Assembly: GCF_002015045.1 (NCBI RefSeq)
Contig: NZ_MUXX01000003.1
Span: 181,710 to 225,569 of the forward strand
Direction: 5' to 3'
Length of the DNA stretch: 43,860 nucleotides
From: Haemophilus paraphrohaemolyticus
GTDB taxonomy: Bacteria; Pseudomonadota; Gammaproteobacteria; Enterobacterales; Pasteurellaceae
Shown here: piece by piece, positions 35,710-43,860 of the stretch
Position numbering within the stretch: the stretch's first letter is position 1
How the letters are laid out: each line of letters starts with the position of its first letter
Notes under the pieces: generated by a model
Told to the model about the DNA's origin: nothing
Database searches by the model: none
Seen by the model: the letters and a program-made list of their open reading frames with translations, nothing else
Position numbers and translations under genes: made by a program

Positions 35710-37131
35710 TTACGACTCAACCGTAAATTGCCCCATTGCACCGCGATCTCGCAACATTAAATCCGACACGCCAAAATTAAATGGCAGCTCATTGCTGGCT
35801 TCGTGTTCAAATTTAACTAACAGCGTAACTTCCTGATCTTTCGACAACCAAACAGTATCTTTCCACGCTAAATATTTATTTTGCAAACGTTGGCGGTTGC
35901 GGGTTTCAATCACAAACTTCGCCCCTTGTAAGGTAAAGCCAATATCGCTGTTGCTCGTGAGATACCAACGCTCTACGCTCCCTTTTTTCACGCTAAAATC
36001 AATCCGTTTTGGGTCGAAGCGTTGTTGGTTAATCAGATAATCCAGCGGACGAAGATTAAATTTTCGCTCATTGACGATGTTCATTTTGAAATCCTCTAGC
36101 TTAAACGGCACCGTTTCTGGCATCTGCGTGAATACTGCTGCCAAGCCTTGTGGCTGTAAAGTTAAAATGACATTATCCGCCAGCTCATTGCCATCACTAA
36201 ACAGCAATTTTGCCTTATCCAGCAAGCTGCGTGGTTCGCCAGTAATCAGCGACACAGGCGTATCTTCTTCCACTTTGACCAACATCTCCACCCGTTCACT
36301 CGGGGCGAGCATCACCATCGCCTGGGCAATCGGCTTTTCAAACATCCCTAACCCAGTAGCAATCAATTGCAACGGCTGCCCATTGTCCAAGCGTAGCTCA
36401 TACGTGCGAGAGAGTGAGGCATTGACAATTCGTAAGCGAATCCAGCCCGCTTGTACCTTCAAATAAGGCGATTCTTGCCCATTCACAAACAGGCGTGAAC
36501 CGAAAAATTGCGGTTGGTTCGGGTCGAGTACCTGCTTGCCCTCTTTATTGATTTGTTGGTCTTGCAAAATGAGTGGAATATCATTTACACCATATTGGTT
36601 CGGCAGATTGGTCTTTTTGCTTTCAGCATCTTCAATAATCCACAGACCCGCCAAGCCACGATAAACCTGAAATGCTGAATTGAGCAAAGTATCGGCGTGA
36701 TACCAACAAGTGCAAGCGGGTTGGTTTACGCTCACAATTGGCGACCAACTGGCTTTGGGCTCAAGCTTACGATGTGAAGAACCGAGCATCTCGCTGGGTG
36801 TAAGCAAGCCTTGAATATTCATTGAAATTGCTTGCGGGAGGTTGTTTAAGTAAGTGAGTTTCACAAAATCTTGCGATCGCACACGAACAGTTGGGGCGAG
36901 ATATTGCCCATTTACGCCCCACACATCAACCAACTTCCCCGTATTAAATTGCGTTTGAGCAGGGCGAAGATCAATACGCACAGGACGCCCACGCCCCACA
37001 TCGACAAGCGGTGGAATTTTTAATGCAGGTTGCGAATTTGCCCACACAGGCGAGGGCAGTGCAACCATCGCTGAAGCCAAGCCCGAGCGTTGTAAAAGTT
37101 GGCGACGGGTTAAGTGAAGAGGTTTATTCAT
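35710..37131 (-). CDS. ftsP: Cell division protein FtsP (SufI), Tat-exported
   Basis: Periplasmic multicopper-oxidase-fold protein that stabilises the divisome, mainly under stress. Seen: a twin-arginine signal ([11 protein letters not shown] then a hydrophobic stretch ending in VWANS near residue 33) and three cupredoxin-like domains. Only scattered His remain where copper oxidases have HxH clusters (WYHADTL), in keeping with the copper-free E. coli protein. 473 residues (E. coli 470). It lies downstream of plsC, the E. coli order, but 138 bases and a palindromic element separate them. Confidence 0.93.
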   Translation of the reverse strand: MNKPLHLTRRQLLQRSGLASAMVALPSPVWANSQPALKIPPLVDVGRGRPVRIDLRPAQTQFNTGKLVDVWGVNGQYLAPTVRVRSQDFVKLTYLNNLPQAISMNIQGLLTPSEMLGSSHRKLEPKASWSPIVSVNQPACTCWYHADTLLNSAFQVYRGLAGLWIIEDAESKKTNLPNQYGVNDIPLILQDQQINKEGKQVLDPNQPQFFGSRLFVNGQESPYLKVQAGWIRLRIVNASLSRTYELRLDNGQPLQLIATGLGMFEKPIAQAMVMLAPSERVEMLVKVEEDTPVSLITGEPRSLLDKAKLLFSDGNELADNVILTLQPQGLAAVFTQMPETVPFKLEDFKMNIVNERKFNLRPLDYLINQQRFDPKRIDFSVKKGSVERWYLTSNSDIGFTLQGAKFVIETRNRQRLQNKYLAWKDTVWLSKDQEVTLLVKFEHEASNELPFNFGVSDLMLRDRGAMGQFTVES

Positions 37132-37178
37132 TGGGTATATGATAAAGTGTTTGTTGTAACAACAATGTTGCTCTTAGC

Positions 37179-37247
37179 GTAGGGACGGGGGTTATCTCCG
37201 CCCATTTTCATATGCAATTTTCGGGCGGGAATAAAACCCGCCCCTAC
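37179..37247. repeat. GTAGGG...CCCTAC palindromic element 4
   Basis: 69-bp element from GTAGGG (37179) to CCCCTAC (37247) with a strong internal hairpin GGGCGGG/CCCGCCC (37223-37243) and a smaller left one (GGGG...CTCCG). It lies between plsC and ftsP, both on minus. Confidence 0.75.
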
Positions 37248-37269
37248 GATAGGCAATTACAATTATAAT

Positions 37270-37989
37270 TTATTTATCCAACTGCTCAATCTCCGCATCA
37301 AGCTCCGCAATTCTCTTTTGCATGACTTGATGGCAATGTTCGATAAGCTCTTTCAAATTATCACGGTTGTAACCGCTGGTATCAATCGGCTCCAGCTCTT
37401 CGCAAATCACCGTGCCATTATCCCAGCGGTTTAAATCTACTTTGTTATGAAGCGTTGAGCAAACAATCGGGATAATCGGCACGCCTGCAGAAATAGCGGT
37501 ATGGAACGCCCCTGTTTTGAATGGTAATAGACCACGTCCACGACTACGCGTGCCTTCGGGGAACATCCAAATTGAAATCTGGCGTTGTTGGATAATCTCG
37601 CCCACTTTTGTCATTGTGCTGATAGCACTGCTGCGTTTCTCACGGTTGATGAAAATATTACCCGTTGCCCAATAAACTAAGCCGAAAAATGGAATCCAAA
37701 TCAGACTACGTTTACCGATGGTTACCGTTTTTTTAGGCATCATCGAAGAGATGGTCACCATATCATAGTTATTCTGATGGTTGGCGATATAAATCGCTGG
37801 TTGGCGTTCGCCAGTATACGGACTGCGAATTAACTTAATGCCAAGCAGTTTATGCATTTTGCTATACCAATAAGCAATCTCACCTACACAATCTGGATTG
37901 CGTAAACGGACTAACGCATAAAAAACACCAGCCACAGAGATAAAAATCGAGCAACATAGCACTAACAAAATTCGAATAAGTTTTAACAT
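37270..37989 (-). CDS. plsC: 1-acyl-sn-glycerol-3-phosphate acyltransferase PlsC
   Basis: Inner-membrane enzyme that makes phosphatidic acid from lysophosphatidic acid. Seen: an N-terminal hydrophobic helix (residues 5-27), the NHQNNYD form of the HX4D catalytic motif, GVFINREKRSSA-like block (GNIFINREKRSSA), FPEGTRSRG, and GVPIIPIVCS. 239 residues (E. coli 245), ending in an acidic coiled tail. Upstream of ftsP as in E. coli; parC is not adjacent. Confidence 0.95.
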   Translation of the reverse strand: MLKLIRILLVLCCSIFISVAGVFYALVRLRNPDCVGEIAYWYSKMHKLLGIKLIRSPYTGERQPAIYIANHQNNYDMVTISSMMPKKTVTIGKRSLIWIPFFGLVYWATGNIFINREKRSSAISTMTKVGEIIQQRQISIWMFPEGTRSRGRGLLPFKTGAFHTAISAGVPIIPIVCSTLHNKVDLNRWDNGTVICEELEPIDTSGYNRDNLKELIEHCHQVMQKRIAELDAEIEQLDK

Positions 37990-38060
37990 AAAATTTCCTC
38001 AAAAGTCAGGCAAAGAGTATAGCAAAAAATAAACTATTAGAGAAAAAGGTTTATTTTGGC

Positions 38061-38088
38061 TTGTGTTGAAAAGCAGATTGGGTATAGT
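38061..38088 (+). promoter_or_regulatory. Possible sigma70 promoter of tpx
   Basis: TTGTGT (38061-38066), 16-bp spacer, TATAGT (38083-38088), 35 bases before the tpx ATG. Confidence 0.55.
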
Positions 38089-38122
38089 AACCTTGTTTTT
38101 TCCAAACAAAAAAGAGGATTTT

Positions 38123-38620
38123 ATGGCAGTAACATTAGCAGGCAACCCAATTGAGGTTGGCGGACACTTCCCACAAGCGGGCGAAACGGTGGAAAACTTT
38201 ACGTTAGTTGGCAACGATTTAGCCGATGTTTCATTAAATGATTTTGCAGGCAAACGCAAAGTGTTAAACATCTTCCCAAGCATCGACACTGGGGTATGTG
38301 CGACTTCTGTGCGTAAATTTAACCAACGAGCGGCAGATTTAAACAATACCGTTGTGCTTTGCATTTCAGCTGATTTACCGTTCGCACAGGCTCGTTTCTG
38401 CGGTGCAGAAGGGATTGAAAACGCAAAAACCGTTTCAACTTTCCGTAACCACGCAGTGCACGCACAATTAGGTGTATCCATCCAAACTGGACCGCTTGCA
38501 GGTTTGACTTCACGAGCGGTTATCGTTTTAGATGATCAAAATAAAGTATTATACAGCCAATTGGTTTCAGAAATTAAAGAAGAACCAAATTACGATGCTG
38601 CATTAGCGGTGCTGGCTTAA
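38123..38620 (+). CDS. tpx: Thiol peroxidase Tpx
   Basis: Atypical 2-Cys peroxiredoxin that reduces H2O2 and organic peroxides with thioredoxin. Seen: [14 protein letters not shown] start, [14 protein letters not shown] with the peroxidatic Cys, and [13 protein letters not shown] with the resolving Cys, then [11 protein letters not shown]. 165 residues (E. coli 168). The ATG at 38123 is set by AAGAGGA upstream and by alignment; a longer open frame starts inside the promoter. Monocistronic, divergent from plsC. Confidence 0.97.
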   Translation: MAVTLAGNPIEVGGHFPQAGETVENFTLVGNDLADVSLNDFAGKRKVLNIFPSIDTGVCATSVRKFNQRAADLNNTVVLCISADLPFAQARFCGAEGIENAKTVSTFRNHAVHAQLGVSIQTGPLAGLTSRAVIVLDDQNKVLYSQLVSEIKEEPNYDAALAVLA

Positions 38621-38630
38621 TCATGTAAAT

Positions 38631-38662
38631 AAAACCGCTTGTATCTCCTACAAGCGGTTTTA
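38631..38662. terminator. Bidirectional terminator between tpx and kdsD
   Basis: A perfect 13-bp stem, AAAACCGCTTGTA (38631-38643) and TACAAGCGGTTTT (38649-38661), loop TCTCC. The arms are inverted uptake signals. Placed to end both tpx (+) and kdsD (-). Confidence 0.9.
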
Positions 38663-38670
38663 TTTTATGG

Positions 38671-39606
38671 TTAATTTGAAAACTCCATCAACCCACTCAC
38701 TTTACCTTCATCATCTAAAGCAATGAGCGAGTGAATATGTAGCTGTTTCATCATCTCTTCCGCTTTGCCCAAGAATGTGCTGTCAGCAATGGTTTTCGGG
38801 TTGCGACTCATAATCTGCTCAGCAGTTTTATTCAGGCTTTCTGCCCCGAATTTGGCGAGTGTACGACGAATATCGCCATCGGTAATAATTCCACATAATT
38901 CGCCCGCTTGCATAATCACCGCTACGCCCATTCTGCCTTCGTTCATCACAGAGAGGCATTCACTGAATGTTGCCGTTGGTTCTGCTACTGGTACATTCGC
39001 ATTCATCACATCACGCACGCGACAGAGCAATTTACGACCTAGACTGCCGCCGGGGTGGAAGCGTGCAAAATCTTCAGCACGGAAATCACGGGCGGTAATC
39101 AAGGCAATCGCCAAAGCATCGCCCAATGCCATCGTCACTAATGTGGATGTGGTCGGGGCAAGATTATTTGGGCAAGCTTCACGCTCTACGTGGATGTTCA
39201 GCACCACATCGGCATATTTACCCAACGTGGAATGCGGATTCCCCGTGATGGCGATAATCTTATTGCCAAAGTTTTTCAGGCTTGGAATGAGTTTATTCAC
39301 ATCATCGGTTTCGCCACTATTAGAGATTAAAATCACTACATCAATCGGTTTGAGCATACCCAAATCACCGTGGAATGCTTCGGTCGGATGTAAGAAAAAG
39401 CTTGGTGTACCCGTAGAAGCGAAGGTAGCCACCATTTTTTTGCCCACTAAGCCTGACTTGCCAATTCCTGCCACTACCACACGCCCTTCGCAGTGGAGCA
39501 TTAGCTCAACCGCTTGGTTAAATTCATCTGATAAACGCTGATTCAAGCGGTCAATTTCTTGGGTGTAAAGGTCAAGGGTTTCTTTGGCGGTTTGTAAGTA
39601 GTTCAT
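38671..39606 (-). CDS. kdsD: Arabinose-5-phosphate isomerase KdsD
   Basis: Interconverts ribulose 5-phosphate and arabinose 5-phosphate, the entry to Kdo and so to lipopolysaccharide. Seen: an N-terminal SIS domain (GIGKSGLVGKKMVATFASTG, LISNSGETDD, ITGNPHSTLGKYADV), the linker FHPGGSLGRKLL, and two CBS domains to the C-terminus. 311 residues against 328 in E. coli. The ATG at 39606 has AAGGA upstream; an in-frame start 11 codons earlier is less likely. The E. coli lpt/kdsC neighbours are not here. KpsF/GutQ paralogues share the layout, so the exact name carries some doubt. Confidence 0.9.
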   Translation of the reverse strand: MNYLQTAKETLDLYTQEIDRLNQRLSDEFNQAVELMLHCEGRVVVAGIGKSGLVGKKMVATFASTGTPSFFLHPTEAFHGDLGMLKPIDVVILISNSGETDDVNKLIPSLKNFGNKIIAITGNPHSTLGKYADVVLNIHVEREACPNNLAPTTSTLVTMALGDALAIALITARDFRAEDFARFHPGGSLGRKLLCRVRDVMNANVPVAEPTATFSECLSVMNEGRMGVAVIMQAGELCGIITDGDIRRTLAKFGAESLNKTAEQIMSRNPKTIADSTFLGKAEEMMKQLHIHSLIALDDEGKVSGLMEFSN

Positions 39607-39687
39607 AGGATCCTTAAAAAAGGCTATTGTATCAACCAATTATTTGTAAATCTCTGGCACAATTCTACCGCTTATCGTGTCAGAAAC

Positions 39688-40932
39688 CTACCCCCTCACC
39701 AAATAATCCCCCTCACACACCCATTTGTAAGTGGTGAGTGCTTCTAATCCCATTGGTCCGCGGGCGTGCAATTTTTGTGTACTCACTGCCACTTCTGCTC
39801 CTAATCCAAACTGGGCACCATCGGTAAAACGTGTGCTAGCGTTAATGTAAACCGCTGCGGCATCCACTTGGGCAACGAATTGGCGAGCACGTTTGTAATC
39901 ACTGGTTAAAATGCTTTCCGAGTGTTGCGAGCCATATTCACGAATGTGGGCAACAGCCGCATCCAAGCCATCAACTACAACCACGCTTAAATCAAGCGAA
40001 AGCCACTCTTGGCGTAATTTTTCTTGATCAAGCGGTTCAATTCCGTCTGAGTTTTGTAAATCGTCGCTGTGAAGTGTTACGCCTACTGCTTTCATTTTAG
40101 CAACTAATTTCGGTAAAAATTCCTCTGCAACCGCACGATCAACAAGCAAGGTTTCCAAGGTGTTACAAGTGCTTGGGCGTTGCGTTTTCGCATTCACGAT
40201 AACGTCCAACGCCTTCTCTTGGTCGGCTGTTTTTTCCACAAATAAATGGCAAACACCAATCCCGCCTACAATTACTGGAATGGTCGAATTCTCTTTGCAA
40301 AACTGATGCAAACCCGCTCCACCACGTGGGATAACCATATCGATGTAGCGATCGAGTTTGAGCAACTCAAGCAACAAGGCTCGGTCGGGATTGCTAATCG
40401 CTTGCACAGCTAATTTAGGCAAGCCTGCTTTTTCCAACGCATTTTGCACCACTTCAACCAATACCGAGTTGGTAAATTTGGTCTCTTTACCACCACGTAA
40501 AATCACCGCATTGCCTGTTTTTAAGCAAAGTGAAGCCACATCAATGGTGACATTCGGGCGAGCTTCGTAGATGGTTAAAATCACGCCCAAAGGCACACGT
40601 TGGCGTTCGATTTTCAAACCGCTTGTAAGCACGCCACCGTCAATCACTTGCCCAACTGGATCAGCGAGGCTTGCCACATTGCGGACATCATCGGCAATCG
40701 CTTTTAAGCGGCTTTCGGTAAGCAACAAGCGGTCGATAATGGCAGCTGAAATTCCTTGTGTTTTTGCAAATTCAATGTCTTTTTCGTTCGCTTGTAAGAT
40801 GTCTGCCGAACGGCTTTCAAGGCTGTCGGCAATGGTAAGTAGTGCCTGATTTTTGGCGGTTTGACCGAATGGGGAAAGTTCTACACTCGCCTGTTTTGCT
40901 TGTTGAGCAATTTGTAAAATGTTGGTCATCAT
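39688..40932 (-). CDS. proA: Gamma-glutamyl phosphate reductase ProA
   Basis: NADPH-dependent reduction of gamma-glutamyl phosphate to the semialdehyde, second step of proline synthesis. Aldehyde-dehydrogenase fold. Seen: [35 protein letters not shown], the catalytic Cys in [16 protein letters not shown], and [17 protein letters not shown]...[16 protein letters not shown]. 414 residues (E. coli 417). Starts with two adjacent ATG codons behind AAAAGGAT; either could be used. proB is not adjacent, unlike in E. coli. Confidence 0.96.
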   Translation of the reverse strand: MMTNILQIAQQAKQASVELSPFGQTAKNQALLTIADSLESRSADILQANEKDIEFAKTQGISAAIIDRLLLTESRLKAIADDVRNVASLADPVGQVIDGGVLTSGLKIERQRVPLGVILTIYEARPNVTIDVASLCLKTGNAVILRGGKETKFTNSVLVEVVQNALEKAGLPKLAVQAISNPDRALLLELLKLDRYIDMVIPRGGAGLHQFCKENSTIPVIVGGIGVCHLFVEKTADQEKALDVIVNAKTQRPSTCNTLETLLVDRAVAEEFLPKLVAKMKAVGVTLHSDDLQNSDGIEPLDQEKLRQEWLSLDLSVVVVDGLDAAVAHIREYGSQHSESILTSDYKRARQFVAQVDAAAVYINASTRFTDGAQFGLGAEVAVSTQKLHARGPMGLEALTTYKWVCEGDYLVRG

Positions 40933-41021
40933 TTATCCTTTTTTGAAAACGTCGTTAGCGGTCAAATTATGCTAAAATCTGGCAAAATGCAACAAATAAT
41001 AAAATTGAAAAGATGCATATT

Positions 41022-41134
41022 GAGACGATTCCTGAGCTTGTCGAAGGATTAGGCTAAATATGCGTGATTTCATTTTTAATTATGCTTAAAACACTTGCTG
41101 CGACTAATCCTTCAACAAGTTCAGGAACCGTCGC
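41022..41134. repeat. Inverted repeat with CCTGAGCTTGTCGAAGGA arms
   Basis: Two 33-nt arms (41022-41054 and 41102-41134), complementary with a few mismatches, flank a 47-bp AT-rich core with no ORF. The arm cores read TTCCTGAGCTTGTCGAAGGA and its near-complement. It lies between the divergent proA and mutL. MITE-like or REP-like. Confidence 0.7.
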
Positions 41135-41172
41135 ACAGAATGAGTTGAACATTTATTACTCGACAACTGAAA

Positions 41173-43101
41173 ATGACAGAACAACATACTACAAAACACC
41201 TCATCAATATTCTTCCGCCTCAACTTGCTAACCAAATCGCGGCGGGCGAGGTGGTAGAACGCCCTGCCTCTGTCGTCAAAGAATTGGTTGAAAACAGCCT
41301 TGATGCAGGAGCAACGCAGATTGAAATTGAGATTGAAAAGGGTGGTTCGCAACTGATTAAAATCCGCGACAACGGCTGTGGCATTGCCAAACAAGATTTA
41401 GTACTCGCCTTAGCACGCCACGCCACCAGTAAAATCAGCTCGTTGGAAGATTTAGAGGCAATTTTAAGCCTTGGCTTTCGTGGGGAGGCATTGGCAAGTA
41501 TCAGCTCGGTCTCGCGTCTACTTTTAACCTCTCGCCCTGAAGGGCAAGCGGAAGCGTGGCAGGCTTATGCTCAAGGGCGAGAAATGGTAGTTGACATTCA
41601 ACCCGCTTCGCATCCTGTCGGCACAACCATTGAGGTGAATAATCTCTTTTTTAATACTCCTGCACGTCGTAAATTTTTACGCACCGACAAAACCGAATTT
41701 CAGCATATAGATGAAGTGGTTCGCCGCATTGCACTTGCCAAACCACACGTGAGTTTTACCCTTTCGCACAATGACAAAATTGTTCGCCAATACCGCAAAA
41801 CTGTAGACAATTCGATTGAACAAAAACAGAAACGTGTAGCAGCAATCTGTGGCGAACAGTTTATTCAGCACGCAAATTATTTGGACTGGCAGCACGGGGA
41901 TTTACATCTACACGGTTGGATTGGCTCACCTGAACTGGATCGACCGCAAAACGATCTCTGTTATAGCTACGTAAACGGGCGTATGATGCGGGATAAAACC
42001 ATTAACCACGCCATTCGCCAAGCCTACGGAGAGCATATTGCACAGGGCGACTATCCAGCATTTGTGCTGTTTTTAGATTTAGACCCAACTCACGTAGATG
42101 TCAATGTACACCCAGCCAAACACGAGGTGCGTTTCCATCAAGGACGCTTGGTGCACGATTTTATCTTACAAGGTGTGTTGCAAGCGTTGCAACCGCAAGC
42201 AAATTTAATCACAGCAAATCCAACACCTGTAGATAAAGTTCACGAGAGTTTCCCTACTTATGTGCAAGATAGCAACCGTCAAGCCGCAGGTTCGAATATA
42301 TTTGTACCTTCGTTTACAGAGAGTGAATCTCGCCCACAAGTGGTACAATTTTCAGATCATTCTATGCAACATCGAGCACATTCACCTCAATATACGCCAC
42401 GTTTGAACATTTCAAGCAAATCGGCTCAGCGTTGGTATAACGAACTCGTCAAAACCGAAAGCAATACGGATTTGCAAACAGAATCGGATTTTGCACCGCT
42501 TGCAGGATTAAAACCACATCAAGCAAGCCCGATTTTTGCAAAGCCAGAAGTGATTCAAACACAAGCGGTCGAAAAGACCGAATATGTTGCAAAAACAGCA
42601 ATTTCAACACGTTCCAGCGTGCTTGCAGTAGTGAAAAATAAAGCATTATTGCTCAAAGAAAATGACGATTTCTATTTAGTTTCGCTCAATCAATTGCAAC
42701 GTTTGAAATTTATTGAGCAGCTCAAAAAAGCCGAACCACAAACTTTGCTGATTCCACTTAGCTTAACGCTAGACGAAACACAACAACAGCATTGGGAAAA
42801 AGTGAGAAATGGACTGGAAAATCTTGGTTTTCAAATCAGCGAAAAACATTGGCAGTCACAAACTCGCTTGATGATTTCAGCCGTGCCAAAATGCTTGCGA
42901 GAGCAAAATTTCCAACAGCTGATTTTTCAACTACTCAATGAAAAAGCGGTCGATTTAGCCGAGTTTTTTGCAAAATATTTTCAAAATCCAACCGCTTGGA
43001 CGTTAAGTGATGGGGTTAGCCTACTAGCAGAAGCCGAACAGCATTCGGCCAAGGTATTAGAGGCGTTAAAAGTGGAAGTGGAGTTTTCTATTTATTTATA
43101 G
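41173..43101 (+). CDS. mutL: DNA mismatch repair protein MutL
   Basis: ATP-dependent coordinator that links MutS mismatch recognition to MutH and UvrD. Seen: the GHKL ATPase ([63 protein letters not shown]), the transducer domain ([27 protein letters not shown]), a variable Ser/Gln/Thr-rich linker at about 340-470, and a C-terminal dimerisation domain. No DQHAAxER-type endonuclease motif was found, as expected of MutH-using species. 642 residues (E. coli 615). It has about 11 extra residues before the usual INILPPQ start; AAC-TGAAA upstream is a poor ribosome site, so the exact start is uncertain. Confidence 0.95.
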   Translation: MTEQHTTKHLINILPPQLANQIAAGEVVERPASVVKELVENSLDAGATQIEIEIEKGGSQLIKIRDNGCGIAKQDLVLALARHATSKISSLEDLEAILSLGFRGEALASISSVSRLLLTSRPEGQAEAWQAYAQGREMVVDIQPASHPVGTTIEVNNLFFNTPARRKFLRTDKTEFQHIDEVVRRIALAKPHVSFTLSHNDKIVRQYRKTVDNSIEQKQKRVAAICGEQFIQHANYLDWQHGDLHLHGWIGSPELDRPQNDLCYSYVNGRMMRDKTINHAIRQAYGEHIAQGDYPAFVLFLDLDPTHVDVNVHPAKHEVRFHQGRLVHDFILQGVLQALQPQANLITANPTPVDKVHESFPTYVQDSNRQAAGSNIFVPSFTESESRPQVVQFSDHSMQHRAHSPQYTPRLNISSKSAQRWYNELVKTESNTDLQTESDFAPLAGLKPHQASPIFAKPEVIQTQAVEKTEYVAKTAISTRSSVLAVVKNKALLLKENDDFYLVSLNQLQRLKFIEQLKKAEPQTLLIPLSLTLDETQQQHWEKVRNGLENLGFQISEKHWQSQTRLMISAVPKCLREQNFQQLIFQLLNEKAVDLAEFFAKYFQNPTAWTLSDGVSLLAEAEQHSAKVLEALKVEVEFSIYL

Positions 43102-43423
43102 GTAATATTATCCTTTTATTTATGTAATGTACTACAATTTTGTTCGACCACATCGCTATAATCAAGTATTACCATCGATTTTCAATAAAACAACTTATCG
43201 GAGACTGTGGTTTTAGTTGACCACTACACCCTCAAAGTGGTTTAACGAGAAGCATAAGATATTGTTTATACAGGATTTTTTAAATAAAAAGGCTGGTAAA
43301 GATTATCAAATTTAATACTTACCAACTATTTTGTCCTATATGCCATATTTATTTCTAGACAGGTTTCACTGATTTTTAGAAACAATCTTCTAAAGATAGT
43401 AAAATGATAAGAGTGTATAAAAT
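43102..43423. other. Spacer between mutL and the rRNA operon end
   Basis: No credible ORF. Small inverted repeats are visible (TGGTAA...TTACCA near 43294-43325; TTTCTAGAC...TTTAGAAA near 43350-43382). It could be a decayed gene or an unrecognised RNA; nothing can be assigned. Confidence 0.5.
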
Positions 43424-43459
43424 AAAAAAACCTACTAAATTCTTTTAGTAGGTTTTTTT
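43424..43459. terminator. Terminator of the rRNA/tRNA operon
   Basis: A perfect 16-bp stem (AAAAAAACCTACTAAA and its complement) around loop TTCT. With runs of A and T on both sides it can end the minus-strand rRNA/tRNA transcript and plus-strand readthrough from mutL. Confidence 0.88.
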
Positions 43460-43471
43460 ATTATAAATTAA

Positions 43472-43547
43472 TGGCAGGGGCGGAGAGGCTCGAACTCCCA
43501 ACACCCGGTTTTGGAGACCGGTGCTCTACCAATTGAACTACGCCCCT
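43472..43547 (-). tRNA. tRNA-Trp (CCA)
   Basis: 76 nt including encoded CCA. Starts AGGGGCGTAGTTCAATTGG, anticodon loop CTCCAAA (CCA), T-arm GAGTTCGAGCCTC. Last gene of the rRNA operon, followed by its terminator. Confidence 0.97.
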
Positions 43548-43585
43548 AAAGTTAAAGCGAGCATCTTACTCGCTTTTAATATAAG

Positions 43586-43662
43586 TGGCGGAACGGACGG
43601 GACTCGAACCCGCGACCCCCTGCGTGACAGGCAGGTATTCTAACCAGCTGAACTACCGCTCC
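43586..43662 (-). tRNA. tRNA-Asp (GTC)
   Basis: 77 nt including encoded CCA. Starts GGAGCGGTAGTTCAGCTGG, anticodon loop CTGTCAC (GTC), T-arm GGGTTCGAGTCCC. Directly after the 5S gene, 38 bases before tRNA-Trp. Confidence 0.97.
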
Positions 43663-43674
43663 GCAAATTTTGAA

Positions 43675-43791
43675 GATTGATAATGCCCTACTCTCACATG
43701 GGGAAACCCCACACTACCATCGGCGTTACAGCTTTTTACTTCTGAGTTCGGAATGGGATCAGGTAGAGCCACTGCACTCTGGTTATCAATC
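43675..43791 (-). rRNA. rrf: 5S ribosomal RNA (distal copy)
   Basis: About 117 nt closed by the stem GATTGATAA/TTATCAATC. Conserved 5S blocks are seen: CCTGATCCCATTCCGAACTCAGAAGT, read here as CCTGATCCCATTCCG then AACTCAGAAGT, and CGCCGATGGTAGTGTGGGG. Ends are set from the terminal stem and may be off by a few bases. Confidence 0.92.
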
Positions 43792-43797
43792 AAATTC

Positions 43798-43843
43798 TTT
43801 ATTTCCTTAATGCTCTTTCTTTAAGAAAACTAAGGAAATAAAA
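43798..43843 (-). other. Hairpin between tandem 5S genes
   Basis: A perfect 12-bp inverted repeat (TTTATTTCCTTA at 43798-43809, its complement at 43832-43843) encloses a smaller TTTCTT/AAGAAA palindrome. It exactly fills the spacer between the two 5S genes and is a plausible processing stem. Confidence 0.55.
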
Positions 43844-43860
43844 TCTGGCGATGCCCTACT
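43844..43860 (-). rRNA. rrf: 3' end of a second, upstream 5S rRNA gene (partial)
   Basis: The last bases, read on minus, are AGTAGGGCATCGCCAGA, matching the 3' end of a 5S gene. The first copy has AGTAGGGCATTATCAATC at this point, so the terminal stems differ. The gene is cut by the window edge. Confidence 0.75.

Noticed and set aside
43200..43265. Insertion-sequence remnant downstream of mutL
   Set aside because: A vague impression only; no readable transposase frame and no terminal repeats.

Overview
This window is an ordinary stretch of chromosome from a member of the Pasteurellaceae. The protein set reads as gammaproteobacterial. The intergenic regions are full of the uptake-signal core ACAAGCGGT, the form typical of the Actinobacillus/Mannheimia/H. 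ducreyi side of the family rather than the AAGTGCGGT form of H. influenzae. Species cannot be fixed from the sequence alone; a Mannheimia- or Actinobacillus-like organism is the best guess. No prophage, complete insertion sequence, CRISPR array or plasmid gene was seen.

Layout. 1-5.3 kb (+): a shortened spoT, menB and mrcB. 5.3-7.0 kb: ompA on the minus strand with a long structured 5' leader. 7.0-15.3 kb (+): ydiJ-menI, then yidC, mnmE and tilS, with xerD convergent. 16.2-18.0 kb (-): the classic thrU-tyrU-glyT-thrT-tuf tRNA/EF-Tu operon under one strong promoter. 18.2-22.6 kb (+): coaA, then a cytochrome c maturation block (ccmG, ccmH, ccmI) with an AT-rich gene of unknown function built into its middle. 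22.8-28.2 kb (+): mog, a DsbA-like gene, mtnN, murJ, rpsT and roxA. 28.3-33.3 kb (-): cysE, gpsA, secB and yibN (one operon), then tig and kbp. 33.4-34.5 kb (+): a DIP1984-family gene and holC. 34.5-40.9 kb: accA, ftsP, plsC, kdsD and proA on minus, tpx on plus. 41.2-43.1 kb (+): mutL. 43.4-43.9 kb (-): the distal end of an rRNA operon (two tandem 5S genes, tRNA-Asp, tRNA-Trp).

Functionally this is core physiology: menaquinone synthesis (menB, menI), envelope growth (mrcB, murJ, ompA, yidC, ftsP, plsC, kdsD, accA), periplasmic thiol chemistry (ccmG/H/I, DsbA-like), translation and tRNA modification (tuf, rpsT, mnmE, tilS, roxA, tRNAs), DNA maintenance (mutL, holC, xerD) and stress control (spoT, tpx, kbp).

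The points most worth a second look are: (i) SpoT has lost in frame the region holding its helical and cysteine-rich zinc-finger domains but keeps ACT; (ii) a seven-helix, AT-rich membrane protein plus a 23-codon ORF are embedded between ccmG and ccmH and coupled to both sides; (iii) the predicted ompA mRNA starts directly with a stem-loop; (iv) there are several families of palindromic intergenic elements, including four GTAGGG...CCCTAC elements and one MITE-like element; (v) YibN lacks the rhodanese cysteine and grxC is missing beside it; (vi) the rRNA operon ends in tandem 5S genes with different termini.
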